A stretch of DNA of 56,591 nucleotides from a bacterium (GTDB taxonomy: Bacteria; Chloroflexota; Dormibacteria; Aeolococcales; Bog-877). The stretch is taken from contig JAJYET010000012.1 in assembly GCA_021785655.1 (NCBI GenBank), positions 1-56,591 of the forward strand. Reading direction: 5' to 3'. Position numbers and translations under genes: made by a program. The notes beneath the pieces are model-generated. The model searched no databases. It was not told the DNA's origin and saw nothing but the letters and a program-made list of their open reading frames with translations. This document shows positions 33,918 to 42,441 of this stretch, one piece after another (within the stretch, counting starts at the first letter, position 1; each line of letters begins with the position of its first letter).

Positions 33918-35783
33918 ATGCCTGACCTGGAGCTCGAGTTCGCCCGCGCCCTCGCCCGGGCGGCCCGGGGCCTCGGGGTGGCGGAGGAGGTGCCGGCGGC
34001 CGTCGAGCCCTCCGCCGTGGAGTCGGCGGGCGACCTCTCCTCCCCGATCGCCTTCAGGCTTGCCAAGGTCCTCCGCCGCCCGCCCGCGTCCATTGCCGAC
34101 GAGCTGGCGCGCCGGCTCGAGCCACCCCGGCACACCGCCGAGGTGACCGTGACCGGCGGAGGGTACGTCAACCTGCGGATCGAGATGGCCACCTACGCGT
34201 CCGAGGTGGTGGCCTCCGCCCTGGAAGGGGGCGCGGCGATGGCCGCGAACAACGACCCTGGCCCCAAGGTGGTCGTCGAGCACACCGCCACCAATCCCAA
34301 CAAGGCGGCCCACGTGGGACACCTGCGCAATGCCTGCATCGGCGACACGGTGGCGCGGTTGCTGCGCTCCCAGGGGCAGCGGGTGGAGGTGCAGAACTAC
34401 ATCGACGACACCGGGGTCCAGGTGGCGGACGTGCTGGTGGGGATCCGCGAGCTGGGCCTCTCCCCGGCGGTGGGCGAGCCCTTCGACCGCTTCTGCTCCC
34501 GCTGCTACGTCGAGGTCTTCCGCCGCTATGAGGCCGAGCCCCGACTCCTGGAGCTGCGCCGCGAGACCCTGCGCCAGATCGAGGGCCGCCGCGGTGAGGT
34601 GGCGCTGGCGGCCAAGGAGCTCACCAGCCGGATCGTGGACGCCCACCTGCGCACCATGGCTCGGGCCGGGATCGGCTACGACCTCCTGACCTGGGAGTCC
34701 GACATCCTGGAGCTGGGCTTTCTGGGCCGGGCCCTCGATCTCATGGAGGAGATGGGGGTGACCGTCCGGGTCTCGACCGGGGCCCTCGCAGGGTGCCTGG
34801 TGCTGCCGATGACCGAAGGCGAGACCGACCCGGAGACGGGGGAGGCCAAGGTGCTCATCAAGAGCGACGGGATAGCCACCTACACCGCCAAGGACATCGC
34901 CTACCACCTCTGGAAGTTCGGCCTCCTGGGGCTGGACTTCCACTACCACCCCTGGGCGCCCGAGGGCCCCGCCACCTCCTCGGCCCGGGCCGGCGATCAC
35001 GACCTGGACCCCATCTCCTTCGGCCGGGCCGGGAGGGTCGTCAACGTCATCGACCAGCGGCAGAGCGCCCCCCAGAAGGTGGTCCGGGAGGCGCTGCGCC
35101 GGCTGGGGCACGAGCCCCAGGCGGAGCAGCTGTTCCACCTGGCCTACGAGGTGGTGGCCCTCTCCCCCCGGGCGGCCGCTGCGCTCGGGGTGGAGACGGA
35201 GCCGGGGAGGACCATGTACGCCCTGAGTGGCCGGCACGGCATCGAGGTGGGGGCGGACGACCTCCTGGACGCGGCGGTCCGCCTGGTGCGGCCCAAGGCT
35301 CGGGACCAGCGCACCGCGGAGGTCCTCGCCGCCAGCGCGGTCCGCTACTACCTTCTGCGCTTCGGCCTCAACTCGATCATCAACTTCGACTTCGACGAGG
35401 CGCTGCGCACCAGCGGCGACACCGGCGTCTACCTGCAGTACGCTCACGCCAGGGCCTGCGGGATCCTGCGCCGGGTGGAACCGGTGCAGGCCGCTCCCGG
35501 TCCCTACCGGCTCACCCCCGAGGGTCGGCGCCTCGTGAAGCAGATCGCCGCCTTTCCCCGGGCCGCGGCGGAGGCGGCCAACAGCCTCTCCCCCTCCTCG
35601 TTTGCCGGGTACACCTTCGAGCTGGCCACGGCGTTCAACGACTACTACGAGCACACCGACCGGCTCTACCGGGTGCAGGATCCCTCTCTCCGTGCCCAGG
35701 GACGGCAGCTGGTGGACGCCCTGCGCGCCACCCTGGCGCGCTCCCTTCAGATGCTCGGGCTCGAGCCCCTGGAGCGCATTTGA
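33918..35783 (+). CDS. argS: Arginyl-tRNA synthetase
   Basis: 621 residues, slightly long for class I ArgRS. The N-terminal Add-1 domain is followed by NPNKAAHVGHLRNACIGDTV (HIGH-type motif as HVGH), QNYIDDTGVQVADV, KSDGIATYTAKDIAYHLWKF, and MYALSGRHGIEV in the place of KMSKR, then the DALR anticodon domain (YLQYAHARACGILRR). TAGTAT at 33905-33910 lies seven bases before the ATG, so leaderless. Confidence 0.95.
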   Translation: MPDLELEFARALARAARGLGVAEEVPAAVEPSAVESAGDLSSPIAFRLAKVLRRPPASIADELARRLEPPRHTAEVTVTGGGYVNLRIEMATYASEVVASALEGGAAMAANNDPGPKVVVEHTATNPNKAAHVGHLRNACIGDTVARLLRSQGQRVEVQNYIDDTGVQVADVLVGIRELGLSPAVGEPFDRFCSRCYVEVFRRYEAEPRLLELRRETLRQIEGRRGEVALAAKELTSRIVDAHLRTMARAGIGYDLLTWESDILELGFLGRALDLMEEMGVTVRVSTGALAGCLVLPMTEGETDPETGEAKVLIKSDGIATYTAKDIAYHLWKFGLLGLDFHYHPWAPEGPATSSARAGDHDLDPISFGRAGRVVNVIDQRQSAPQKVVREALRRLGHEPQAEQLFHLAYEVVALSPRAAAALGVETEPGRTMYALSGRHGIEVGADDLLDAAVRLVRPKARDQRTAEVLAASAVRYYLLRFGLNSIINFDFDEALRTSGDTGVYLQYAHARACGILRRVEPVQAAPGPYRLTPEGRRLVKQIAAFPRAAAEAANSLSPSSFAGYTFELATAFNDYYEHTDRLYRVQDPSLRAQGRQLVDALRATLARSLQMLGLEPLERI

Positions 35784-35817
35784 TGGCTCCGACCCGCTCG
35801 CCCCATACTCTCGTGCC

Positions 35818-36462
35818 GTGAGCCTCATCCCCCTCTTTCCCCTGGGGCAGGTGCTGTTCCCCGGGGCCGAGCTGCCCATCCGGGTGTTCGAGCCCCGTTA
35901 CCGGGCGCTGGTCCGGCACTGCGTTCTCCATCAGGAGCCTTTCGGGGTGGTGGCCGTCCGCCAGGGGAGCGAGCTGGATCCCGCGCCCCTCAGCTTCCGC
36001 GTCGGCACCCTGGCCCGCATCGGCGAGGTGAGCCGGCTGCCCGGCGGGGAGAGCGAGGTGCTGGCGAGGGGAGGGACGCGCTTCCGGCTGGTGGCCCTGG
36101 CGGCCGGGGCCGCCTACCCCCAGGCGGAGGTCGAACCACTCCCCGACCTCCCTCCGGCCTGGTACGCGGACACCGCCTTAGACCAGCTGCGACCGGTGTA
36201 CGAGGCGTACCGTCGGGGGCTGGTGGCGATGGGACTTGACCTACCCGCCTTCCACGAGCTCCCCAAGGAGCCCACCGAACTCTCCTGGGCGGTCGCCCAG
36301 AACCTGGTGGTCGAACTGGAGTCGCGCCAGCTGATCCTGGAGGAGCGGCGGCCCCTGGAGCGGCTGCGCCGCGAGCTCAGCCTCTTGCGCCGGGAGGCGA
36401 CGCTCGTGGAGCGGGGGCTGGCCAACCGGGTGGTCCGGTCGCCCAGCTACACCCCGAACTGA
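35818..36462 (+). CDS. LON substrate-binding (N-terminal) domain protein
   Basis: 214 residues from the GTG at 35818, fixed by TACTCT (35806-35811) six bases upstream. IPLFPLGQVLFPGAELPIRV, FEPRYRALVRHCV, FGVVAVRQGSE and GTRFRLV are the LON/PUA-like domain found stand-alone in many bacteria; no AAA or protease domain. The C-terminal part is helical (a likely coiled coil, LILEERRPLERLRRELSLLR). Role presumably in protein quality control. Confidence 0.88.
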   Translation: MSLIPLFPLGQVLFPGAELPIRVFEPRYRALVRHCVLHQEPFGVVAVRQGSELDPAPLSFRVGTLARIGEVSRLPGGESEVLARGGTRFRLVALAAGAAYPQAEVEPLPDLPPAWYADTALDQLRPVYEAYRRGLVAMGLDLPAFHELPKEPTELSWAVAQNLVVELESRQLILEERRPLERLRRELSLLRREATLVERGLANRVVRSPSYTPN

Positions 36463-36465
36463 CCG

Positions 36466-38865
36466 CTACTGGAGCTGGAGGACCACCCGCTCCCCGGCGG
36501 AGCCGGTGTCCGTGCCGGGCAGCAGGTAGCCGCTGACCTGGGCCGCCCGGCTCAGCTGCAGCACGTACACGGCCCCACTGAAGCCGGGCACGTGCCCGAC
36601 CTTGACGCTGGTCACCAGCTCACCGGAGGGTGGTTGGGGCACGGCCACGCCCGGAGACACGCCCTGCATCTCCACGTACAAGGTGGTGGCGCCGTCGAAA
36701 CCGGTAGTGACCTTGGGCGGTCCGCTCCCGGACACCATCTGGAAGACCACCCAGAGCTGGGTGCCGTTCTGGTGCAGGCCGTACCGGGCGGTCTGCATCT
36801 GATAGCCGCTGCCGCCACCCCCGAAGGTCTGCTGCCCGGTGAGGTTGAGGCCCGGGGCCGTCGTGGCCGGGGCGCTCGGGGAGGCGCTGGGGGAGTGAGA
36901 GGAGTTGGGAGTGGGGGAGCTGTGGGCGGTCTTGGTCGGTGCCGGGGTGGGCGAGGTGCGATGGGTCAGGGCCCACCCGATCAGGAACACCGCCAGCGCC
37001 GCCACCGCGATGGTGCCGGTCCGGGTCCAGCTCCGGGGCCCCGGGCCCGCCGGCCTTGATGTCACCGGCCGCCTGCCCGGGCCCTCCGGGCGGTGGGGCG
37101 GGGGGATCCGCTGGTACCCTGTGGTCTCCTCGCTCGGCGGCCGACGCGGCGGCACCACGGAGTCCACGGGACGGATGGGCGGGGACAGCGGCTCGGCGGC
37201 CACCGCAGGGGGCGGTTGGGGGGGGATGTCCAGGAGGTCGCGCTTCGGCACCCACCCGTCCGTCACCGAGCTCGGCAGTGAGGGAGGCGGGGGGATCCAG
37301 ACCGGCACCTCAACTGGAGCTGCCGTCTCCTCCAGCCCGGCCGCCTCCTCCCGGGCCACCTCCATGACCTGGTCGGCTGACCCCTCCTCCGCGTCGGCGG
37401 CCGCAAGCTCGCTTGGCCAGGGAGGGATCGGCGGGAGGGAGGGGGACCACACCGGCAGCGGATCCGGCTCCCAGCTGCGCTGCTCGGGACCCGGCGCCGT
37501 CGCCGGGCCGTCGCCCTCCGCGTCCGCGGTCCAGGGGTTCTCAGCCGTGGTCTCCAATGGCTCGAGGGCCCGATCACCGGCCCGGACCTCGAGCGAAGCG
37601 GTGGGTTCGAGAGGGGCGCCCGGATGCGGGGTTTCTTCGCCGGCCACTGGCGCTTCCCATTGGTCGCCCAAGATCGGATCTGGGGAGCCGAGCGCCGCCC
37701 CGGCGTCGACGGTGTTCGCGTCGATGGGTGGGCCGGGGACCTCGGCCGCCGGTGGGAGGTCGAGCGCGGACCCGTCCGGCTGGCTCCTCCAGGAGGCCGG
37801 CGCCACCCGGTCCGACGGGAGGCCGTTCGCTGCGTCCTCGTCCTCCTGCTCTGAGGGGGCGATTCCCTCCGCCCCCGGCGGGGGCGGAACATCGGGGCCA
37901 GAGCCGTCTGCGGCCCACAGACCGTCGGCGACCGGTTGGTAGTCGACCAGCGGGAGGTCTGGGTCGGCAGACGCATCCTGGAAGATGGGATCGAATTCCT
38001 CGACCGTGTCGGCTGGGGTGTCCGCAACGAGCTCCGGCCCCTCGGCCATGGCGTCGGTCCCCGCCAGCTCGAGGCCTAGGGTGGTGACCTCTTCAGGCTC
38101 GGCGGCGCTCTCAATCCAGGCCTCCTCACCGGAGGGGGCCGCGCTCTCCTCGAGCGACGACACCCAGCCGGAGACCTGCGCTCCGGGCACCGGCTCCTCC
38201 TCCTCCGCAGGGAGGAACGGGGCGTCGGCCTCGGGGGATGAGCCCGGCTCAGGGTGCACCTCGGTCCCCGCAGACCAGGGTGTGATGTCGCCCTCGCTCG
38301 CCGCGGCAGGGTCAGAGCCGCCTGGTTCCTCCGGACTGGAGTCCTCGGGCGAGGCGCCGAGATCTGGGGGCGAGGCCCCGGGCTCGACCAGGCCGGCCTG
38401 CGGCTCCGCCCCCGGCTCGGTGGGCGCCTCGGGGGCTTGCCCAGGCGTGGGGAACCCGGCCACCGCAATCGAGTCGAGAGCACCCGCAGCGGTGGCGCCC
38501 GCCACCTCCGGACCCCACAGGGCGAGGTCGGGGAGGGAAGCGGACCCCGCGATGTCGGGCTCCGGGGCGCCGCCCGGGGGCGGAACCTCCACCACCGTCA
38601 CCGGGTCCGGCTCCGCCGGGGGTGCGGCGGCCGTGCCCGCCGCCTCCGGGGCGAGCACCCGGGCCCGCTCCAGGATGGCGGTCGCAGCCCCCGGGGGGAT
38701 GTGGGCCCTGGCCAGCTCGGAGATCCGCTCTGTCTCCTCGCGCAGGTAGCGCATCCCGGAGCGGCAACGCTCGCAGGTGACCAGGTGGGTCTCGAGCTCA
38801 GCCTGCCTCTCCTGGGAAAGCTCCCCGTCCAGAGCGCAGCTCAGGGTGAGCAGGCTGCACTTCAT
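36466..38865 (-). CDS. Large membrane anti-sigma factor with zinc finger and very long acidic linker
   Basis: 799 residues. Residues 1-40 hold the anti-sigma zinc finger: CALDGELSQERQAELETHL then VTCERCRSG (HxxxCxxC). A roughly 560-residue Pro/Glu/Ala/Ser-rich, strongly acidic linker follows, then one transmembrane helix near residue 615-635 (TIAVAALAVFLIGWALTHR) and an external domain of about 165 residues. It starts one base after the sigma gene stop. Expected to hold the sigma factor at the membrane and release it on an envelope signal. Ordinary zf-HC2 anti-sigma proteins are 80-300 residues, so the linker is exceptional. Confidence 0.8.
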   Translation of the reverse strand: MKCSLLTLSCALDGELSQERQAELETHLVTCERCRSGMRYLREETERISELARAHIPPGAATAILERARVLAPEAAGTAAAPPAEPDPVTVVEVPPPGGAPEPDIAGSASLPDLALWGPEVAGATAAGALDSIAVAGFPTPGQAPEAPTEPGAEPQAGLVEPGASPPDLGASPEDSSPEEPGGSDPAAASEGDITPWSAGTEVHPEPGSSPEADAPFLPAEEEEPVPGAQVSGWVSSLEESAAPSGEEAWIESAAEPEEVTTLGLELAGTDAMAEGPELVADTPADTVEEFDPIFQDASADPDLPLVDYQPVADGLWAADGSGPDVPPPPGAEGIAPSEQEDEDAANGLPSDRVAPASWRSQPDGSALDLPPAAEVPGPPIDANTVDAGAALGSPDPILGDQWEAPVAGEETPHPGAPLEPTASLEVRAGDRALEPLETTAENPWTADAEGDGPATAPGPEQRSWEPDPLPVWSPSLPPIPPWPSELAAADAEEGSADQVMEVAREEAAGLEETAAPVEVPVWIPPPPSLPSSVTDGWVPKRDLLDIPPQPPPAVAAEPLSPPIRPVDSVVPPRRPPSEETTGYQRIPPPHRPEGPGRRPVTSRPAGPGPRSWTRTGTIAVAALAVFLIGWALTHRTSPTPAPTKTAHSSPTPNSSHSPSASPSAPATTAPGLNLTGQQTFGGGGSGYQMQTARYGLHQNGTQLWVVFQMVSGSGPPKVTTGFDGATTLYVEMQGVSPGVAVPQPPSGELVTSVKVGHVPGFSGAVYVLQLSRAAQVSGYLLPGTDTGSAGERVVLQLQ

Positions 38866-38866
38866 G

Positions 38867-39388
38867 CTAGATCGAGATGTCCCGATAGATGCTGCCGAAC
38901 TCGCGCCGGCCCCGGGCCACCAACCGGGAGGCTGCCTCTGGAGAGCACTCCAGGGCGACCGCGATCTCGCGGTAGGACAGCTTGGCGAAGTCGCGCAGGA
39001 GTAGGGAGGCCCGGAGGGGGAAATCGGTGGCCAGCATGGCGCGCTTGGCGGTGTTGATCCGGGCGGCGTCGGAGGCGCTCGAGCCCAGGTTGATCATGGG
39101 CGGGCGCTTGGCGAACAGCCTGCCAACTCCCCGGCGCAGCGGCGGGTAGTGCTGGTGCTGCTTGGCCGCCTTGGTCACCGAGCGGTAGAGGATCGCCCGC
39201 CCCTCACGCTGCAGGCTGGCGGGTGGGAAGTGACGCGTCTGGTGAAGCCCGGCGGTCACATACTCCACCGCCTCCTCGGGGTCCCCGGTGAGGTGGATGG
39301 CGTAGGAGATCAGGGTATCGAGGTGCTGGCGCGCCAGGGCTTCCAGCGTGCTCGCGGCGGTTGGAGGTCGTTCTAAGACGCTGTTCAT
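38867..39388 (-). CDS. ECF-type RNA polymerase sigma factor
   Basis: 173 residues from ATG 39388. The sigma-2 region is weakly conserved (ARQHLDTLISYAIHLTGDPE and AVEYVTAGLHQTRHF), while the sigma-4 helix-turn-helix is clear (LRDFAKLSYREIAVALECSP, then EAASRLVARGRREF). Coupled to the anti-sigma gene (TAG, one base, ATG). Its own promoter (39422-39450) is of the housekeeping type. Confidence 0.8.
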   Translation of the reverse strand: MNSVLERPPTAASTLEALARQHLDTLISYAIHLTGDPEEAVEYVTAGLHQTRHFPPASLQREGRAILYRSVTKAAKQHQHYPPLRRGVGRLFAKRPPMINLGSSASDAARINTAKRAMLATDFPLRASLLLRDFAKLSYREIAVALECSPEAASRLVARGRREFGSIYRDISI

Positions 39389-39394
39389 GACGTT

Positions 39395-39410
39395 GCGTGT
39401 TCGCACACGC
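39395..39410 (-). promoter_or_regulatory. Inverted repeat in the sigma-factor leader
   Basis: GCGTGT (39395-39400) and ACACGC (39405-39410) are separated by four bases, between the promoter and the start codon. It could be an operator or a leader hairpin. Confidence 0.35.
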
Positions 39411-39421
39411 GAGCTGGCGCC

Positions 39422-39450
39422 ACTATAGCGGGAGTCGGGGCGTCTTGCAA
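39422..39450 (-). promoter_or_regulatory. Sigma-70-type promoter of the ECF sigma operon
   Basis: Minus strand: -35 TTGCAA (39450..39445), 17-base spacer, -10 TATAGT (39427..39422). Near-consensus and correctly placed about 34 bases upstream of the ATG at 39388. Confidence 0.7.
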
Positions 39451-39600
39451 GCGCCGGTATTTCCTCAGCGAGAATCGCACCCAGGGGCGTTCACCGGACG
39501 ATGGATCGGCTCTGGAGGCGCTTCCCGCCTCCCGCCCGGCGGAGCGGGCCCGGGGATCCCGCCCACTCAGCCTTTCCGGGCCCCCCGCCTGATTGGCCGG

Positions 39601-40044
39601 TCAGGGGGCGCTCAGGTCCACGGATGGGCTGTGCATGATCTCCCAGAGGTGTCCGTCGGGATCCTGGACGTAGCCCGAGTAGATTCCCCAGGGGCGGTCC
39701 CGCGGCTTCTCGAGGAGACGCCCCCCGGCGCCGCCGATGCGAGCGACGAGGGAGTCGACCTCGTCCCGACTGGCCACGAAGTGGCCGAGGCTGAACTCTC
39801 CGCTCTTGGGGGGTCCGTAGGGAACGCCCGCGTCCCTGGCCAGTTCTGTGCGGGGATAAATACTGAGGACCAGTCCCCCGGCGAGGTGGAACATGGCTAT
39901 GGCGCCCTCGGCCCCGCTCTTTTCGTCATGGAACTCGCTGCCGATCACGCCGGTCGACTCCAGGCCCAGGCCGTCGCGGTAGAAGGCCAGCGCTCTGTCC
40001 AAGTCCTCGACGGCGAGGGTGATGGCGTGGACTCGGGGCTCCAT
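39601..40044 (-). CDS. VOC-family (glyoxalase-like) protein
   Basis: 147 residues from ATG 40044, with GAGGAG seven bases upstream. VHAITLAVEDLDRALAFYRD, GLGLESTGVIGSEFHDEKSG, GHFVASRDEVDSLVARI and YVQDPDGHLWEIMHSP are the paired beta-alpha-beta modules of the VOC superfamily with the metal-binding Glu in WEI. Substrate unknown; possibly a dioxygenase or resistance protein. Confidence 0.88.
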   Translation of the reverse strand: MEPRVHAITLAVEDLDRALAFYRDGLGLESTGVIGSEFHDEKSGAEGAIAMFHLAGGLVLSIYPRTELARDAGVPYGPPKSGEFSLGHFVASRDEVDSLVARIGGAGGRLLEKPRDRPWGIYSGYVQDPDGHLWEIMHSPSVDLSAP

Positions 40045-40765
40045 CTCGTCGCTCCTCTGGCCGTAATCCCGCACGGACCAGGTCGGGTTCGGCGCCCGGG
40101 GGAAGAGGGGAGGCCAACGATACCAAGGCCGGCTCTCTGGTGATGGTCGCCGGCGGGACCGCGCTGCCGGCCGACGAGTTGCGCGGGGCGCCTCGCGTCC
40201 GGCGATGGCAGGCGCCCGGGACCCGGCCGAGGTCGGCGGGGGCTCGTCTCGAGGTGCCCTCGCCCCATCTCAGGAAGGGACCCCTGCGAAGCCCAAGACC
40301 GGACCATCGCGCTGTCCAGGGGCCGGCCGGGCCGGGTGCTCTCACCTGCGAAACCGCCTGCGAGGTCCGGGTCCCGCCCCCCGGCGTCGGCCCCCCGCGG
40401 TCTCTTCGCAGCTCTGGCTGGACCGCTCAGCACCTAGCGGCGCCTTCTGGCCTGGGAGCACCTTCCGACCGGGAATCGAATTCGCGACCCCTAGGGCCGG
40501 GGTGCAGTGAGGTCCCAGGCCGCCGATGGGGCCACAGCCCTAGTGGGTACGATCATGCGGTGGATCGGGAAGGCGCCTCGCGGTTGACAGGAGGCCGGCC
40601 GGGCGCCGTGGGGGCGTGCGCCCTCTACGGGGAGTCGGTGGCCGGCGCGGGAGGCCGCCTCGCCCCCTCGGCCGTCGGCCCTGCCGAACCATGGTCCGCC
40701 CCCGGGCTGCCCGCGGCGATGCCGCCGCGAAGGCTGGGTGAAGTCGACCGCGGCGAGCGTCCCGC
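40045..40765. other. 720-base gene-poor stretch with a tRNA-like fragment
   Basis: No frame resembles a known protein. On the minus strand, about 40488..40468 reads GGTCGCGAATTCGATTCCCGG, like a tRNA T arm (GGTCGCGGGTTCGATTCCCG) with a spoiled stem; no anticodon arm is recognisable beside it. Possibly the scar of an integration into a tRNA gene. Confidence 0.35.
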
Positions 40766-41512
40766 GTGACCGCCACGCTGCTGGTGGGGCTGGCGGTCTT
40801 CGGAGCCTCTGCCGTGGAGATGGTCGAGGCCCTGACCATCGTGCTGGCCGCCGGCCTCACCCGGGGGTGGCGGTCCGCCCTGGAGGGTTCGGCGGTGGCC
40901 GTGGTGGTGCTGGCCGCCGTGGTGGCCGCCCTGGGCCCGGCGCTCATCCATCTCGTCCCGATCGCGGTCCTGCGAGTCGTGGTCGGCAGTCTGCTCCTGG
41001 TGCTCGGGCTGCAGTGGTTGCGCAAGGCCATCCTCCGGGCCAGCGGCCACAAGCCCAAGCACGACGAGGACGCCATCTACCAGCGGGAGGTGGCCCGCCT
41101 CTCCGGGCTGCCCCGGCCGGTCACCGGGAGGGACGCGACCGGGTTCGTGATCGCCTTCAAGGGGGTGCTCCTGGAGGGGACCGAGGTGGTGATGATCGTC
41201 CTCACCCTGGGCCTCAGCTCTGGTCGGCTGGAGGTGGCGGCACTGGGGGCAGGGGCCGCGGTCCTGGTGGTGGGGGTGGTGGGGACCCTGGTGGCCCGCC
41301 AGCTTTCCGAGGTCCCTGAGAACGCGCTCAAGTTGGGTGTCGGGCTCATGCTGGTTACCTTCGGGACCTTCTGGGCCGGTGAGGGGGTGGGGGTTGGCTG
41401 GCCGGGCGCCGACCTCTTCCTCCTCGGTCTCCTCGCGCTCTACGGGATGGCCGCCTGGGTGCTGGTGAGGTTCCTGGGCCGCCAGCAGCTCAGCCCCGAG
41501 GTGGCGGCATGA
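40766..41512 (+). CDS. COG4280-type predicted membrane protein
   Basis: 248 residues, GTG start, six to seven hydrophobic helices. Two internally similar motifs, VEMVEALTIVLAAGLTRGW and LEGTEVVMIVLTLGLSSG, carry conserved glutamates in membrane helices, as in the UPF0016/GDT1 and related cation transporter groups. VTFGTFWAGEGVGVGWPG in the C-terminal part is a family hallmark. Probably a metal-ion or cation transporter. Overlaps the next gene as ATGA. Confidence 0.75.
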   Translation: MTATLLVGLAVFGASAVEMVEALTIVLAAGLTRGWRSALEGSAVAVVVLAAVVAALGPALIHLVPIAVLRVVVGSLLLVLGLQWLRKAILRASGHKPKHDEDAIYQREVARLSGLPRPVTGRDATGFVIAFKGVLLEGTEVVMIVLTLGLSSGRLEVAALGAGAAVLVVGVVGTLVARQLSEVPENALKLGVGLMLVTFGTFWAGEGVGVGWPGADLFLLGLLALYGMAAWVLVRFLGRQQLSPEVAA

Positions 41513-41721
41513 CTGCGGTCCGCATTCTGTCCGCCTTCGGACGGTTCTGGTGGGACTTCATCGTGGGCGAGACTCCGGAGCTGGCGATCGGGGTTGCCCT
41601 GGTGGTTGTCGCCGCCTGGGGGCTTGCGGCCGCGAAGGTGCCCATCGGCGCCGCCCTCCTCCCGGCGGCTCTGCTCCTGCTCCTCACCGCCAGCCTCTGG
41701 CGGGGGCGTAGGCCCCGCTGA
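41509..41721 (+). CDS. Small membrane protein, partner of the COG4280 protein
   Basis: 70 residues, four-base overlap with the upstream gene. Amphipathic Trp-rich N-terminus (FGRFWWDFIVGETPELAIGV) and two hydrophobic helices, ending RGRRPR. No named family recognised; the coupling makes it a likely small subunit. Confidence 0.7.
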   Translation: MTAVRILSAFGRFWWDFIVGETPELAIGVALVVVAAWGLAAAKVPIGAALLPAALLLLLTASLWRGRRPR

Positions 41722-41749
41722 CCGGCGCCCAACCGCAGGGCGGGTCAGC
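41717..41749. terminator. Bidirectional hairpin between convergent genes
   Basis: GCTGACC (41717-41723) pairs with GGTCAGC (41743-41749) and GCCC (41727-41730) with GGGC (41738-41741). It spans both stop codons of the small membrane gene and the lysE-type gene. Confidence 0.45.
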
Positions 41750-42380
41750 CGCTGCAGCTGGAGACCGCCACCGCCACCCCCAGGCCGATCAGCGCCGTTC
41801 CCGAAGCGGCGCCCACGACGGCCAGCCGGCGGCGGGACCCTGAGAGGCGGGCTCGGGCGGCGCTGGCCCCCACTGCCCAGGCGCAATCGGCCGCCAGGGC
41901 GAGCGCCAGGAAGATGCCCCCGAGCGCCAGCAGCTGGAGGCCCACCGCTCCCGCTCCGGGAGCGACGAACTGGGGCAGGACCGCGGTCATGATCAGGGCT
42001 CCCTTGGGATTCGACGCCCCGACCACCGGGCCCTCCCACAAGTCCCGACCGCCCCGCAGGGGCGCCGGCTGGGCCGCCAGCGCCGCCTGCAGCTGCCGGC
42101 GGTGGCGGATGCCCTGGACCCCCAGGTAGACGAGGTACACCGCTCCGCCGAGCTTCACCACCTCGAAGACCACCACTGATCGCTGCAGGACAAGCCCCGC
42201 ACCGGCGGCCACCGCGAAGAGCTGAACCAGCTTGCCGCAGTTGTCCCCGACCGCGGCCCAGAGCCCAGCCCGCCGGCCCTTGACCAGGGATCGGGAGACC
42301 ACGAACACCACGCTGGGGCCGGGGGCCGCCGCCAGGACCGCCGCCGCCAAGGCGAAGGCCAGGAGTCGCGCCGCAGACAT
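41745..42380 (-). CDS. LysE/RhtB-family amino-acid exporter
   Basis: 211 residues, about six helices. APGPSVVFVVSRSLVKGRRAGL near the N-terminus and GPVVGASNPKGALIMTAVLPQFV in the middle are the family hallmarks. Exports lysine, threonine, homoserine or similar amino acids. Last gene of the SAM-hydrolase/NnrE run, 61 bases after nnrE. Confidence 0.88.
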   Translation of the reverse strand: MSAARLLAFALAAAVLAAAPGPSVVFVVSRSLVKGRRAGLWAAVGDNCGKLVQLFAVAAGAGLVLQRSVVVFEVVKLGGAVYLVYLGVQGIRHRRQLQAALAAQPAPLRGGRDLWEGPVVGASNPKGALIMTAVLPQFVAPGAGAVGLQLLALGGIFLALALAADCAWAVGASAARARLSGSRRRLAVVGAASGTALIGLGVAVAVSSCSG

Positions 42381-42441
42381 CAGGCGGCGGGTCCTGAGGC
42401 CAGGCTGCCCGCCAGCCGGTGGTTCGCGGCCCTCGGCCCTG

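Noticed and set aside
33120-35879. A 919-codon minus-strand open frame over argS
   Set aside because: It is antisense to argS, FmdB and thioredoxin, which are clearly real; its translation is His/Gly/Val-rich low-complexity sequence typical of antisense frames.
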